Shown here one piece after another: positions 34,395 to 42,566 of a DNA stretch of 64,000 nucleotides. This DNA is from Hymenobacter plasmatis. GTDB taxonomy: Bacteria; Bacteroidota; Bacteroidia; Cytophagales; Hymenobacteraceae. Each line of letters opens with the position of its first letter. The first letter of the stretch is position 1. Under the pieces are notes generated by a model. That model was not told the DNA's origin and searched no databases. It worked only from the letters and a program-made list of their open reading frames with translations. The stretch is from positions 1 through 64,000 of the forward strand of contig NZ_JAJFAW010000008.1 of assembly GCF_020711255.1 (NCBI RefSeq), given 5' to 3'. The position numbers and the translations under genes are program-made.

Positions 34395-35075
34395 ATGGCT
34401 GAAAAATCCAGCATTTTTGATATGATTGGGCCCGTGATGATTGGGCCCAGCTCGTCGCACACGGCCGGGGTGGTGCGGATAGCGCGCGCCGCCATTCGCA
34501 TTCTGGGCGCCGTGCCCACCGAGGCCGTCATCACGTTCTACAACTCGTTTGCGCGGACCTACGAGGGCCACGGCTCCGACCGGGCCATCGTGGCCGGGCT
34601 GTTGGGCTACGCGCCCGATGACATTCGGATTCGCACGGCGTTCGACCACGCCCAGGAGGCCGGCCTGAACTATAAGTTTCAGAGCGTGGGCAACGCCTCC
34701 ACCATGCACCCCAATACTATCAAGCTGAACCTGCTGGATGGCCGCACCGGCCACCGCGTGGAAGTGGTGGGCCAAAGCCGGGGCGGCGGCGTCATCCGCA
34801 TAGTGGAAGTCGATGGGTTTCCTTCCGACTTTTCGGGCGCGCTGCACACGCTCATCATCGATGCCAACGACGTGCCCGGCTCCATTGCCTTTATCGCGTC
34901 GGTCATTGCCCACGACCAGTGCAACATCGCCACCATGTTTGTGAGCCGCAAGGGCCGCAACGATGCTGCGCGGCAGTTTATCGAGATGGACAGCCCCATC
35001 AAAGAAATAACGCTGGCCTATCTGCGTCAACTCAGCTGGGTGCAGCGCATCACCTACATTCCCACTTTGGATTAG
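34395..35075 (+). CDS. sdaAB: L-serine ammonia-lyase (serine dehydratase) beta subunit
   Basis: The 226-residue protein has the beta-domain marker MIGPVMIGPSSSHTAGVVRIARAA, an Asn-x-Phe-Ala-x-Thr-x-x-Gly-His-Gly (NSFARTYEGHGSD) loop, and a C-terminal ACT domain (about 150-226, HTLIIDANDVPGSIAFIASVIAHDQCNIATMFVSR) that would sense an amino acid. The family is an iron-sulfur enzyme that deaminates serine to pyruvate; the [4Fe-4S] cluster is bound by the alpha subunit, which is not adjacent here. The upstream TACTTTTA (34357) is one base off TAnnTTTG. Confidence 0.88.
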   Translation: MAEKSSIFDMIGPVMIGPSSSHTAGVVRIARAAIRILGAVPTEAVITFYNSFARTYEGHGSDRAIVAGLLGYAPDDIRIRTAFDHAQEAGLNYKFQSVGNASTMHPNTIKLNLLDGRTGHRVEVVGQSRGGGVIRIVEVDGFPSDFSGALHTLIIDANDVPGSIAFIASVIAHDQCNIATMFVSRKGRNDAARQFIEMDSPIKEITLAYLRQLSWVQRITYIPTLD

Positions 35076-35128
35076 GGCTGCCTTACTTTGCAGCAAACTG
35101 TTTTTTTCTACGCGGTTTTACCCCCTTT

Positions 35129-36655
35129 ATGAACACAACCGGGTTTCCTTTCGCTGCCTCTTTCGTGCTGGGCTGCCTGTTGGCAGTACCGGGCCGGGCC
35201 CAAACCCCGGCTTCACCGCCCGCCTCGGCGCTGGCGGGCCAGCCCACGCCCGCCGGCCCCTGGACCCTGCAAGCGGCCGTCGACTACGCCCTGGCCCACA
35301 ACCTAAGCGTGCGGCAAAGTGAGCTAACGGCCCAGCAGCAGGAGGCCACCCAGCGCCTGCAACGCGCCGCGCTGCTGCCCACGGCCGGCCTCAATGGCAG
35401 CCAGACGTTCAGCTTCGGTACCAACAAAGACCCGTTCACCAACCAGTTTCAGGCGGTGAACGTACGCGGCAACAACTTCACGGCCAGTGCGCAGGTAACC
35501 CTGTTTTCGGGCTTTCAGCTGCGAAACACGGTGAAGCAAGGCGTGCTCGACGCCGAAGCCGCGCGGGTGGACATCGTGAAGGCTCGAAACGATTTGTCGC
35601 TGAACGTGGCTTCGTCGTTTTTGCAGCTGCTGCTGGCGCAGGAATTGATTCGGGCCTCCGAAGCGCGCCTGAGCACGGTGCGCGAGCAGGTGTCGCGCAG
35701 CGAAAAGCTGCTGCGGGCCGGTGCCGTAGCCGAAGGCAATGTGCTCGACAGCCGCGCCCAGCTTGCCGGCGAAGAGCGCACCCTCGTAACGGCCCAAAAC
35801 CAGCGCGACCTGGCCCAACTGGCCTTGGTGCAGCAGCTCAACTTAGACCCCGCCGGCGCCGCCCGCTTCCAGGTGGTGGCCCCCGTGCTGCCCGACCCCA
35901 CGGCCTTTGCTGCCGCAACGGGCCAGGACATGGACCCCAACGCCACCTTTGAGCTGGCTCGCCAGAACCTGCCCGAAATCAAGGCCGCTGACTTGCGCGT
36001 GCAAAGCGCCCGGCGCGGCATCGACATTGCCCGCGGCGCCTACTATCCCCGCCTAACCATGGCGGGTGGCGTGCAAACCGGTTATTCGTCGGTGCGCACC
36101 CAGCAGCTGCGGGTTACTGGCGAACCCATTGCTGTGCCGGTCCTTCAGGTGAACCCCACCGCCCCGGGGGGCTATTCGCCCTCGCCGTACGTCTTGCTAA
36201 GCCCCCAGACGACCTTTCAGCAGCTTCCCTACAACTTCTTCGACCAGCTGGCCGATAACCGGGGTGAGTTTTTGCAGTTCAGTCTTAACATACCCATCGT
36301 TAATGGCTTGCAAAGCCGCGTAGGAGTGCAGCGCGCCCAGGTGAACGTGCAGCAAGTAGAGCTGCGGGCCGAGCAAACCCGGCTGCAGGTGCGTCAGTCC
36401 ATTCAGCAGGCTTATGCCGATGCCCTGGCGGCTCAGCGCCGCTTTGCTGCCAGCTCCCGGCAGGTGGAGGCCCTCTCGCTGGCCTTCCGCAACGCGGAAA
36501 TCCGCTTCAACAACGGCTTGCTGAACGGTACCGATTTCAACATTGCCCGCAACAACCTCACGGCCGCCGAATCGGACATGATTCAGGCCAAGTACGAGTT
36601 TTTCTTCCGCCGCAAGGTGCTGGACTTCTACCAGGGCAAGCCACTGTCCCTGTAA
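35129..36655 (+). CDS. TolC-family outer-membrane efflux protein
   Basis: The 508-residue protein from ATG 35129 has a signal peptide (ASFVLGCLLAVPGRA) and the two alpha-helical repeats of the outer-membrane efflux protein family (about 55-260 and 300-500). The repeats are marked by WTLQAAVDYALAHNLSV, AEGNVLDSRAQLAGEERTL in the first and NGLLNGTDFNIARNNLTAAESD in the second. The product forms the trimeric outer-membrane channel of a tripartite pump. It sits 88 nt ahead of a matching membrane-fusion adaptor gene, but the inner-membrane pump is missing from the cluster. Confidence 0.92.
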   Translation: MNTTGFPFAASFVLGCLLAVPGRAQTPASPPASALAGQPTPAGPWTLQAAVDYALAHNLSVRQSELTAQQQEATQRLQRAALLPTAGLNGSQTFSFGTNKDPFTNQFQAVNVRGNNFTASAQVTLFSGFQLRNTVKQGVLDAEAARVDIVKARNDLSLNVASSFLQLLLAQELIRASEARLSTVREQVSRSEKLLRAGAVAEGNVLDSRAQLAGEERTLVTAQNQRDLAQLALVQQLNLDPAGAARFQVVAPVLPDPTAFAAATGQDMDPNATFELARQNLPEIKAADLRVQSARRGIDIARGAYYPRLTMAGGVQTGYSSVRTQQLRVTGEPIAVPVLQVNPTAPGGYSPSPYVLLSPQTTFQQLPYNFFDQLADNRGEFLQFSLNIPIVNGLQSRVGVQRAQVNVQQVELRAEQTRLQVRQSIQQAYADALAAQRRFAASSRQVEALSLAFRNAEIRFNNGLLNGTDFNIARNNLTAAESDMIQAKYEFFFRRKVLDFYQGKPLSL

Positions 36656-36743
36656 GTGGGGCCTGAGCGAATGGGTGACCACGCTTACCCGCTACCTCAA
36701 CATTCCCTCATTCCCCGTTTTGCTAATTCACCCCTTCATTTAA

Positions 36744-38153
36744 ATGAAAAACAACCGTTTACTCTATATCCTGGCCGCCGTCGTACTGGTGGCACTTGTG
36801 GGCTACACCGTGGCAAAAAAACGAGGCTGGATTGGCAAGCCAGCCGGGGTGGAGGTGCTGGTGGCCAAAGCCGGCCCGACCAACATCGTGGAGAAAGTAA
36901 GTGCCTCGGGGAAGGTGCAGCCCGAAACGGAAGTGAAAATCTCCCCCGACGTATCGGGCGAAATTATTGAGCTGTATGTGCAGGAAGGGGATTCGGTGCG
37001 CAAAGGCCAGCTGCTGCTGCGCATCCGGCCCGATAACTACCAAGCCCAAGTGGCCATGCAAAGCGCCCAGGTGGGCACCCAGCGCGCCAACGTGGGCCAA
37101 GCCCAGGCCCGCCTGCAGCAGCTGATGGCCAGCGCCAAGCAAACTGAGCTCACCTACCGCCGCAATGCCTCGCTGTATAAGCAGAAGGTGATTTCGCAGG
37201 CCGACTACGAAGCCAGCCAGGCCGCGTACAACGCCTCGCAGGAAGAAATTAACAGCGCCCGCCAGCAGATTCGCGCTTCGCAAAGCACCGTGAGCGCGGC
37301 GTCGGCCTCGCTGGAGGAAGCCCGCAAAAACCTCAACAAAACCACCATCTATGCGCCCGTGAGCGGCACCGTAAGCAAGCTCAACGTGAAAAAGGGCGAG
37401 CGGGTAGTGGGCACCACCCAAATGGCGGGCACCGAAATCATGCGCATTGCCAACCTCAACAACATGGAGGTGCGCGTGAACGTGAACGAGAACGACGTGA
37501 ACAACGTGAGCATCGGCGACTCGGTGGACGTGGACGTGGACGCCTACAGCAACCGGAATGAGAAATTCAAGGGCCTTGTCACCAACATTGCCAATACGGC
37601 CAAAGACGCCCTCACCGCCGAGGCCGTGACCGAGTTTGAAGTGCGCATCCGCCTGCTTCCCGAGAGCTACAAGCACTTGCTGCGCACCGTGGGCAAGAAA
37701 ACCATCGTGCCTTTCCGGCCCGGTATGACGGCCTCGGTCGATATCATCACCGACCGAAAGTCCGGGGTGCTGAGCGTGCCGCTGGCTTCTGTTACTACCC
37801 GCTCCGACTCTGCTTCGGCGAAGGGCGACGATAAGGGTGGCCCGGGTGTGAGCTCGAACCGCGGCCGGGGCACTGCTACCGCCGAAACGCCGGGAGCCGC
37901 CCCCAAAGCTGAAATTCAGGAGGTGGTGTTCGTCGTGAAAGACGGCAAGGCCGTACTTACCCCCGTGAAGACCGGCATCAGCGATTTTCAGAATATTGAG
38001 ATTCTCAGCGGGGTGCCCGCCGGGGCGCAGGTCGTGAGCGGGCCTTTCCGGGCCGTGGCCAAAACCTTGAAAGATGGAGCGGTGGTGGACATCAAGGACG
38101 CCAAAAGCCTTAATAAAGAAGCGCTGAAGGAAGACCCGGACGCGAATAAGTAA
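36744..38153 (+). CDS. Membrane-fusion (HlyD/MacA-like) adaptor protein
   Basis: The 469-residue adaptor has one N-terminal membrane anchor (LLYILAAVVLVALVGYTVA), then a biotinyl-lipoyl-like half (VKISPDVSGEIIELYVQEGDSVRKGQ), a long coiled-coil hairpin (about 105-205, Gln/Ala-rich), the second lipoyl half (IYAPVSGTVSKLNVKKGERV) and a beta-barrel and membrane-proximal domain. The region about 350-385 (Ser, Gly, Ala, Asp) is an extra flexible insert. The adaptor links an inner-membrane pump to the upstream TolC protein. It is closest in layout to MacA, so an ABC pump elsewhere is likely. Confidence 0.9.
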   Translation: MKNNRLLYILAAVVLVALVGYTVAKKRGWIGKPAGVEVLVAKAGPTNIVEKVSASGKVQPETEVKISPDVSGEIIELYVQEGDSVRKGQLLLRIRPDNYQAQVAMQSAQVGTQRANVGQAQARLQQLMASAKQTELTYRRNASLYKQKVISQADYEASQAAYNASQEEINSARQQIRASQSTVSAASASLEEARKNLNKTTIYAPVSGTVSKLNVKKGERVVGTTQMAGTEIMRIANLNNMEVRVNVNENDVNNVSIGDSVDVDVDAYSNRNEKFKGLVTNIANTAKDALTAEAVTEFEVRIRLLPESYKHLLRTVGKKTIVPFRPGMTASVDIITDRKSGVLSVPLASVTTRSDSASAKGDDKGGPGVSSNRGRGTATAETPGAAPKAEIQEVVFVVKDGKAVLTPVKTGISDFQNIEILSGVPAGAQVVSGPFRAVAKTLKDGAVVDIKDAKSLNKEALKEDPDANK

Positions 38154-38168
38154 TTTGAACTAGAGCAC

Positions 38169-38208
38169 AAACTCCCTTGCTGCAGCCAGCAGGGGAGTTT
38201 GTTGCTTT
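38169..38208 (+). terminator. Terminator of the adaptor gene
   Basis: Two 14-nt arms (38169-38182 and 38187-38200) pair with one mismatch around a 4-nt CAGC loop, followed by GTTGCTTTTT. Confidence 0.75.
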
Positions 38209-38224
38209 TTAAGCCTTTGTTCTC

Positions 38225-39214
38225 TTGGAAAAAATTGCCATGCTTGGCGGCGGCTCCTGGGCCACCGCCCTTACCAAAATCCTGAGTGAAAACGGGGCCC
38301 GGGTAGACTGGTGGCTGCGCTCGAAAGACGACGTGCAGCACCTGCTGCGCACCCGCCACAACCCGCGCTACCTCTCGGCCGTGCAGTTCGACCTGAACCG
38401 CGTGTACCCGACCACCGATTTAGAGGAAGCCATCGAAGAAGCCGATTGGGTGGTGCTGGCCGTGCCCGCCGCCTTTGTGCAGTCGGTGCTGGACAAGCTG
38501 GACCGCGATGCCCTGAAGCACAAGCGCGTGATTTCGGCCATTAAAGGCATGATTCCGGCCAAAAACCAGCTGGTGACCGACTACGTGGCTGAGCGGTTTC
38601 GGCTCAACCGCAACCAGCTGGGCGTGATTGCCGGCCCGTGCCACGCCGAAGAAGTGGCGCTGGAAAAGCAGAGCTACCTCACCATCGGCTCGCCCGATGC
38701 GGACCTGGCCCTGGAGTTTTGCGAGCTGCTGCGCAACCGCTACGTGCGCGCCCATCCGGCCACCGACCTCGACGGCATTGAGTACTGTGCGGTGATGAAA
38801 AACATCATCGCCCTCACCGGGGGCATTGCCCACGGCGTGGGCTACGGCGACAACTTCTTAGCCGTGCTGGTGAGCAACGCGGTGCAGGAAATCCGGCGCT
38901 TTTTGCAGGCCATCAATCCGCAGCCGCGCGACCTGTCGGCCTCAGCCTACCTCGGCGACTTGCTCGTGACGGCCTACTCGCAGTTCTCGCGTAACCGCAC
39001 GTTTGGCGGCATGGTGGGGCGCGGCTATTCCGTAAAATCAGCTCAACTGGAAATGAACATGGTAGCCGAGGGCTACTACGCCGTGAAAAGCATTTACGAG
39101 CTCAACAAGAAACTGAAGGTGCACATGCCCATTACCTCGGCGGCGTACCGGGTGCTTTATGAAAAGGTAGCCCCGCCCGTGGAGATGGAGATTTTGAAGG
39201 AGCAGCTGCGTTAA
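38225..39214 (+). CDS. gpsA: Glycerol-3-phosphate dehydrogenase [NAD(P)+]
   Basis: GpsA reduces dihydroxyacetone phosphate to sn-glycerol 3-phosphate, the backbone for phospholipids. The Rossmann motif MLGGGSWATALTKIL, the substrate segment GVIAGPCHAEEVALEKQSYLTIGS, and the catalytic-domain signature EYCAVMKNIIALTGGIAHGVGYGDN (with catalytic Lys) are all there. The C-terminal GYSVKSAQLEMNMVAEGYYAVKS completes the family layout at 329 residues. The start is TTG at 38225; a later ATG at 38240 would trim five residues before the Rossmann strand. It runs directly into the GT2 gene with no gap. Confidence 0.95.
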   Translation: MEKIAMLGGGSWATALTKILSENGARVDWWLRSKDDVQHLLRTRHNPRYLSAVQFDLNRVYPTTDLEEAIEEADWVVLAVPAAFVQSVLDKLDRDALKHKRVISAIKGMIPAKNQLVTDYVAERFRLNRNQLGVIAGPCHAEEVALEKQSYLTIGSPDADLALEFCELLRNRYVRAHPATDLDGIEYCAVMKNIIALTGGIAHGVGYGDNFLAVLVSNAVQEIRRFLQAINPQPRDLSASAYLGDLLVTAYSQFSRNRTFGGMVGRGYSVKSAQLEMNMVAEGYYAVKSIYELNKKLKVHMPITSAAYRVLYEKVAPPVEMEILKEQLR

Positions 39215-39220
39215 GTGTTC

Positions 39221-40093
39221 ATGAAAGTCGTTGGCTTCACCTTCGTTCGCAATGCTGTCACCTACGACTACCCGGTGGTAGAAAGCATCAATTCGCTGCT
39301 GCCGCTGTGCGATGAAGTAGTGGTGGCCGTGGGTAACTCCGACGATGATACGTTGGGCTTAATTCAGGGCATTAACTCCTCCAAAATCCGCATCATCCAA
39401 ACTGTGTGGGACGACACCCTGCGCGAAGGCGGGCGGGTGCTGGCCGTGGAAACAGATAAAGCGTTGGCCGCTGTGCCGGCTGATGCCGATTGGGCCATTT
39501 ACCTGCAGGCCGACGAAGTGTTGCACGAAGACGACTACCCCGCTATAAGAACCGGCATGGCCCGGTGGGCGGCCGACCCGCAGGTGGACGGCCTGCTGCT
39601 GAACTACCGCCATTTCTACGGTTCCTATGATTACGTGGGCGACTCGCGCCGCTGGTACCGCCGCGAAATCCGAATCGTGCGGCCCAACCGGGGCGTGTAT
39701 TCTTACCGCGATGCCCAAGGCTTCCGGAAGGGCAAAAATGAGAAGCTGCAAGTGAAGCTGCTCGATGCTACCGTGCACCATTACGGCTGGGTGAAGCCGC
39801 CGGCCGCCATGCAGCGCAAGCAGGAAACCTTCAACCGGCTGTGGCATTCCGACGAATGGGTGGCCGCCAACGTGGTGCCCGCCGCCGAGTTTGATTACAG
39901 CCAGATAGATTCTCTGAAGCCGTTTGAGGGCCGCCATCCGGCCGCCATGCTAGGGCGCATTCACCGGCAAAACTGGCAGTTCGCCCACGATATGTCCCGT
40001 AACCGTTACCGTTTCAAGGACCAGCTCAAGCAGGTTATTGAAAAACTTACCGGCTACCGCCTGGGCGAATACCGCAACTACAAGCTGCTATAG
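39221..40093 (+). CDS. Glycosyltransferase family 2 protein
   Basis: The 290-residue protein from ATG 39221 has a GT-A fold: N-terminal FTFVRNAVTYDYPVVESINSLLPLCDEVVVAVGNSDDDT and a QADEVLHEDD motif (about residue 100) in the place of the metal-binding DxD. It has no membrane helix. The latter part (KPPAAMQRKQETFNRLWHSDEW, HPAAMLGRIHRQNW) resembles lipopolysaccharide-core or glycan transferases of the WaaE kind. The substrate is not readable. A GTG at 39215 in the same frame is an alternative start. It follows gpsA directly, so the two may be co-expressed. Confidence 0.85.
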   Translation: MKVVGFTFVRNAVTYDYPVVESINSLLPLCDEVVVAVGNSDDDTLGLIQGINSSKIRIIQTVWDDTLREGGRVLAVETDKALAAVPADADWAIYLQADEVLHEDDYPAIRTGMARWAADPQVDGLLLNYRHFYGSYDYVGDSRRWYRREIRIVRPNRGVYSYRDAQGFRKGKNEKLQVKLLDATVHHYGWVKPPAAMQRKQETFNRLWHSDEWVAANVVPAAEFDYSQIDSLKPFEGRHPAAMLGRIHRQNWQFAHDMSRNRYRFKDQLKQVIEKLTGYRLGEYRNYKLL

Positions 40094-40198
40094 AACCGTC
40101 AGATTTAGCTAGCCAGTTCACGCTTTAGCTCAACTTCACCTAGGGGCTTAGCCTAATCTATTCAGCAAGCAATACCCGCCTGATAACGCACCGGTAAT

Positions 40199-40627
40199 AT
40201 GAATTGGCTGCCCCTTGCCTTGCTCACGGCCTTGTGCCTGGCGCTCTACAACTTCTTTATCAAGCTGGCCTCAAATCATTTGCCGGCGGCTATGGGAGCT
40301 GTGGTGTTGCAGTTGGTAGCCGCTGCGCTCGGTGCCGCGTGGCTCCTGAAACTAAAGCTGCAGGGCCAGCCGCTGCCCGTGAGCAGCAAAGGCCTTGCCC
40401 TTGCGGCACTGGCCGGGGTTGGCGTTGGGCTGGCCGAGATTTTGACTTTTGTGGTGTTTCAGCGCGGGGTCAATTCCTCGGTGGGTACGCCGTTGATTGT
40501 GGGCGGCTCAGTGCTGCTTACCGCGCTGCTTGGGCTGGTGGTGTTGCGAGAGGTCCTCACGCCGACCCAAGCCGGGGGCATGCTGTTGATTGTGGTTGGC
40601 ATCGCGCTGTTGGCGCGGGGGCACTAG
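40199..40627 (+). CDS. EamA/DMT-family half-size transporter protein
   Basis: This 142-residue protein has four to five membrane helices and a single EamA domain (LLTALCLALYNFFIKLASNHLPA, VVLREVLTPTQAGGMLLIVVGIALLA). Full-size EamA proteins have two such halves, so it likely works as a dimer like the small multidrug-resistance proteins. Similar small EamA proteins export metabolites, but the substrate is unknown. A spacer word AGCTCAA occurs 66 nt upstream. Confidence 0.85.
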   Translation: MNWLPLALLTALCLALYNFFIKLASNHLPAAMGAVVLQLVAAALGAAWLLKLKLQGQPLPVSSKGLALAALAGVGVGLAEILTFVVFQRGVNSSVGTPLIVGGSVLLTALLGLVVLREVLTPTQAGGMLLIVVGIALLARGH

Positions 40628-40682
40628 GTTTCGTCCCGTTTTGGCGCAAATTTTATCGGGAACGGGGCGCCTCGGGGCGGTT

Positions 40683-42491
40683 TTACTCGCGGCTGGGGTC
40701 GTTTGGCACCGGCTGACCAAAGGCAGGTAGGACGTAGATTTCATCTACTCCGTCTTTAAAAGCGGGCTTTGCAGGTATTGGCGGGCGGTATGGCCCCTTG
40801 TAATCGGGTGAAACAATGATGTATCGGTAGCGTGCCCCCAGTTGCGGGCTCGTGTCGAACTGCCAGTGGCGCTGTGGCGTGCGGTAGTGTGCGAAAAACA
40901 AGAAGTGCAGCGAAGTTTCATTTACGCCGACCAGCACGCGCCCCGCGGGGCGACCTTTCAACCAATCGAAAGCATTGCTTATTGACTCAATGTACTGCCG
41001 GTTGCCTTGCACGAGTTTGTGCATGGTGAAGGCTTGGTATGCGACAAATAGCATAATTGCACTACTGGCCAACGTTCTCCAGAGACGGCCGGGATGAACT
41101 TGCAACCAAGCATCGAGCACCAGACCTGCTAGCGCAAAAAGGTAGAACGCTTTGTACAGCAAAACCCGCTCGGGTGGTAACACCCGCTGGATGCTAATCA
41201 AAATATATGGCAGCAGGATAAACCAAATGGCTGGCAGACAAAGGTTTCGCACAGCGCGTTGCAGCTCAGGAGAGAGCCTGCCATTTCTTTTGGGATTGAG
41301 CAACAAAAGCGTAGCGAATACCACTACAATAAATAAGAATGCTCCGATAGTTCGCTGCCCTGCTAATGTTCCCTCAGTAAACCAGCTGAAGCTGGCTAGC
41401 TCACGCAAGAAGAAGTCCCATGGGAGAGAGGCTACATAACCGTTAGCCAGGAGTAGGCGCCAGCCGGAAATCAACAGCAACGGAAAATACAGCAACGAAG
41501 CCCCCACCAAAATCCCGCTTCCCACCCAGCCAGTGTGCCAAATGCTTCGCCAATCGCGCTCGAGTAAGAAGACTAAGCCCAGATAACTGGCTGCAGACAC
41601 AACGACATAGACAAAGGCAGGCACTGTAAAGCAACCGAGAACGCCAGTCAGGAGTAGCACGGCCCATGCTGCTCGTGGAAAGGGAAGCCGCCGAGCCAGC
41701 GCCAACATTGCAAAGAAGTGTATTCCGGCCAGGGTCATAAGCAACCAGTACCCGCGCCCGGCCACGGCGTTGTACATGCTTAGCTGCATCCACGAGAACA
41801 AGGTGAGCGCAATTAGAGCCGTTCGGAACGTAGCAATTCGAACTAGTCCCGCAAACAGGACCATGGTACCAGCCGTGCTTATTAGCAGCACCGGGAGCCG
41901 AAGGGTAAACCACACGTTTGGGCTCACCTGAAAGAATAGCCAATTCAGAGTGTTGGGCAGAACGTGGTTGTTCGGAATGGGATAGAAACTCGTGACGGCC
42001 AAAAGCCCTCTGCTGATGAAGAAGTCGTACGAGGCCACTTCTTCGGAGTGGTACGACTTAACGATGCCAAAATAAATGCGCGACACTGTGAGCAAGGCCA
42101 GGCAGAGGCCCGCTACCCATTGCTCCCGGGTACTCAGCCTTGCCACGCCTTGCCCGATGTAGTGCGAGGCTACACGCATCTCAGCTACCCCGGCGGCCAG
42201 CTCGCGGCGGCCGGCGCCAACTACCAACCTTACGCCCACGGTGAGCACCAAAATGGCCGCCAAGGCTAAGCTCCCCCCTTGGGCTAGGGAAAACTCATCG
42301 GCAGACACCCGAACGGGTAGGTATTGATAAGAGCCGTTGTGAAAGGTAATGCGGCTCAGCGCCACTGCTTCCGAAAATGTTGCTTGATTAAGCACTAGGG
42401 CCGCAAAAGCCGCGCAAATAGCCGCAATAATCAGCAGCATCAGGATGATGGAAAGCCGGGGCACGCGAAGGCAAGTAGTGGTGTCGGGCAT
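40683..42491 (-). CDS. GT-C-like multi-pass membrane protein A
   Basis: The 602-residue protein has about 12-13 membrane helices and the features of a GT-C glycosyltransferase or ArnT-like protein. An extracytoplasmic loop near residue 150 has acidic pair EE followed by ASYDFF, then SFYPIPNNHVLPN (about residue 175), GRGYWLLM and ISGWRLLLANGYVAS. A final periplasmic domain (about 500-602) includes VGVNETSLHFLFF. It shares these motifs with the downstream-lying gene at 42567, so the two are paralogues. It would use a polyprenyl-linked sugar if the family holds, but the catalytic step is unproven. Confidence 0.8.
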   Translation of the reverse strand: MPDTTTCLRVPRLSIILMLLIIAAICAAFAALVLNQATFSEAVALSRITFHNGSYQYLPVRVSADEFSLAQGGSLALAAILVLTVGVRLVVGAGRRELAAGVAEMRVASHYIGQGVARLSTREQWVAGLCLALLTVSRIYFGIVKSYHSEEVASYDFFISRGLLAVTSFYPIPNNHVLPNTLNWLFFQVSPNVWFTLRLPVLLISTAGTMVLFAGLVRIATFRTALIALTLFSWMQLSMYNAVAGRGYWLLMTLAGIHFFAMLALARRLPFPRAAWAVLLLTGVLGCFTVPAFVYVVVSAASYLGLVFLLERDWRSIWHTGWVGSGILVGASLLYFPLLLISGWRLLLANGYVASLPWDFFLRELASFSWFTEGTLAGQRTIGAFLFIVVVFATLLLLNPKRNGRLSPELQRAVRNLCLPAIWFILLPYILISIQRVLPPERVLLYKAFYLFALAGLVLDAWLQVHPGRLWRTLASSAIMLFVAYQAFTMHKLVQGNRQYIESISNAFDWLKGRPAGRVLVGVNETSLHFLFFAHYRTPQRHWQFDTSPQLGARYRYIIVSPDYKGPYRPPIPAKPAFKDGVDEIYVLPAFGQPVPNDPSRE

Positions 42492-42566
42492 GAATATTCA
42501 GCTTGACTTTAGATATTGGCCTACCATTTTAGGGCCGGTTAGTATATTGGCTATTTATGATTGTGT

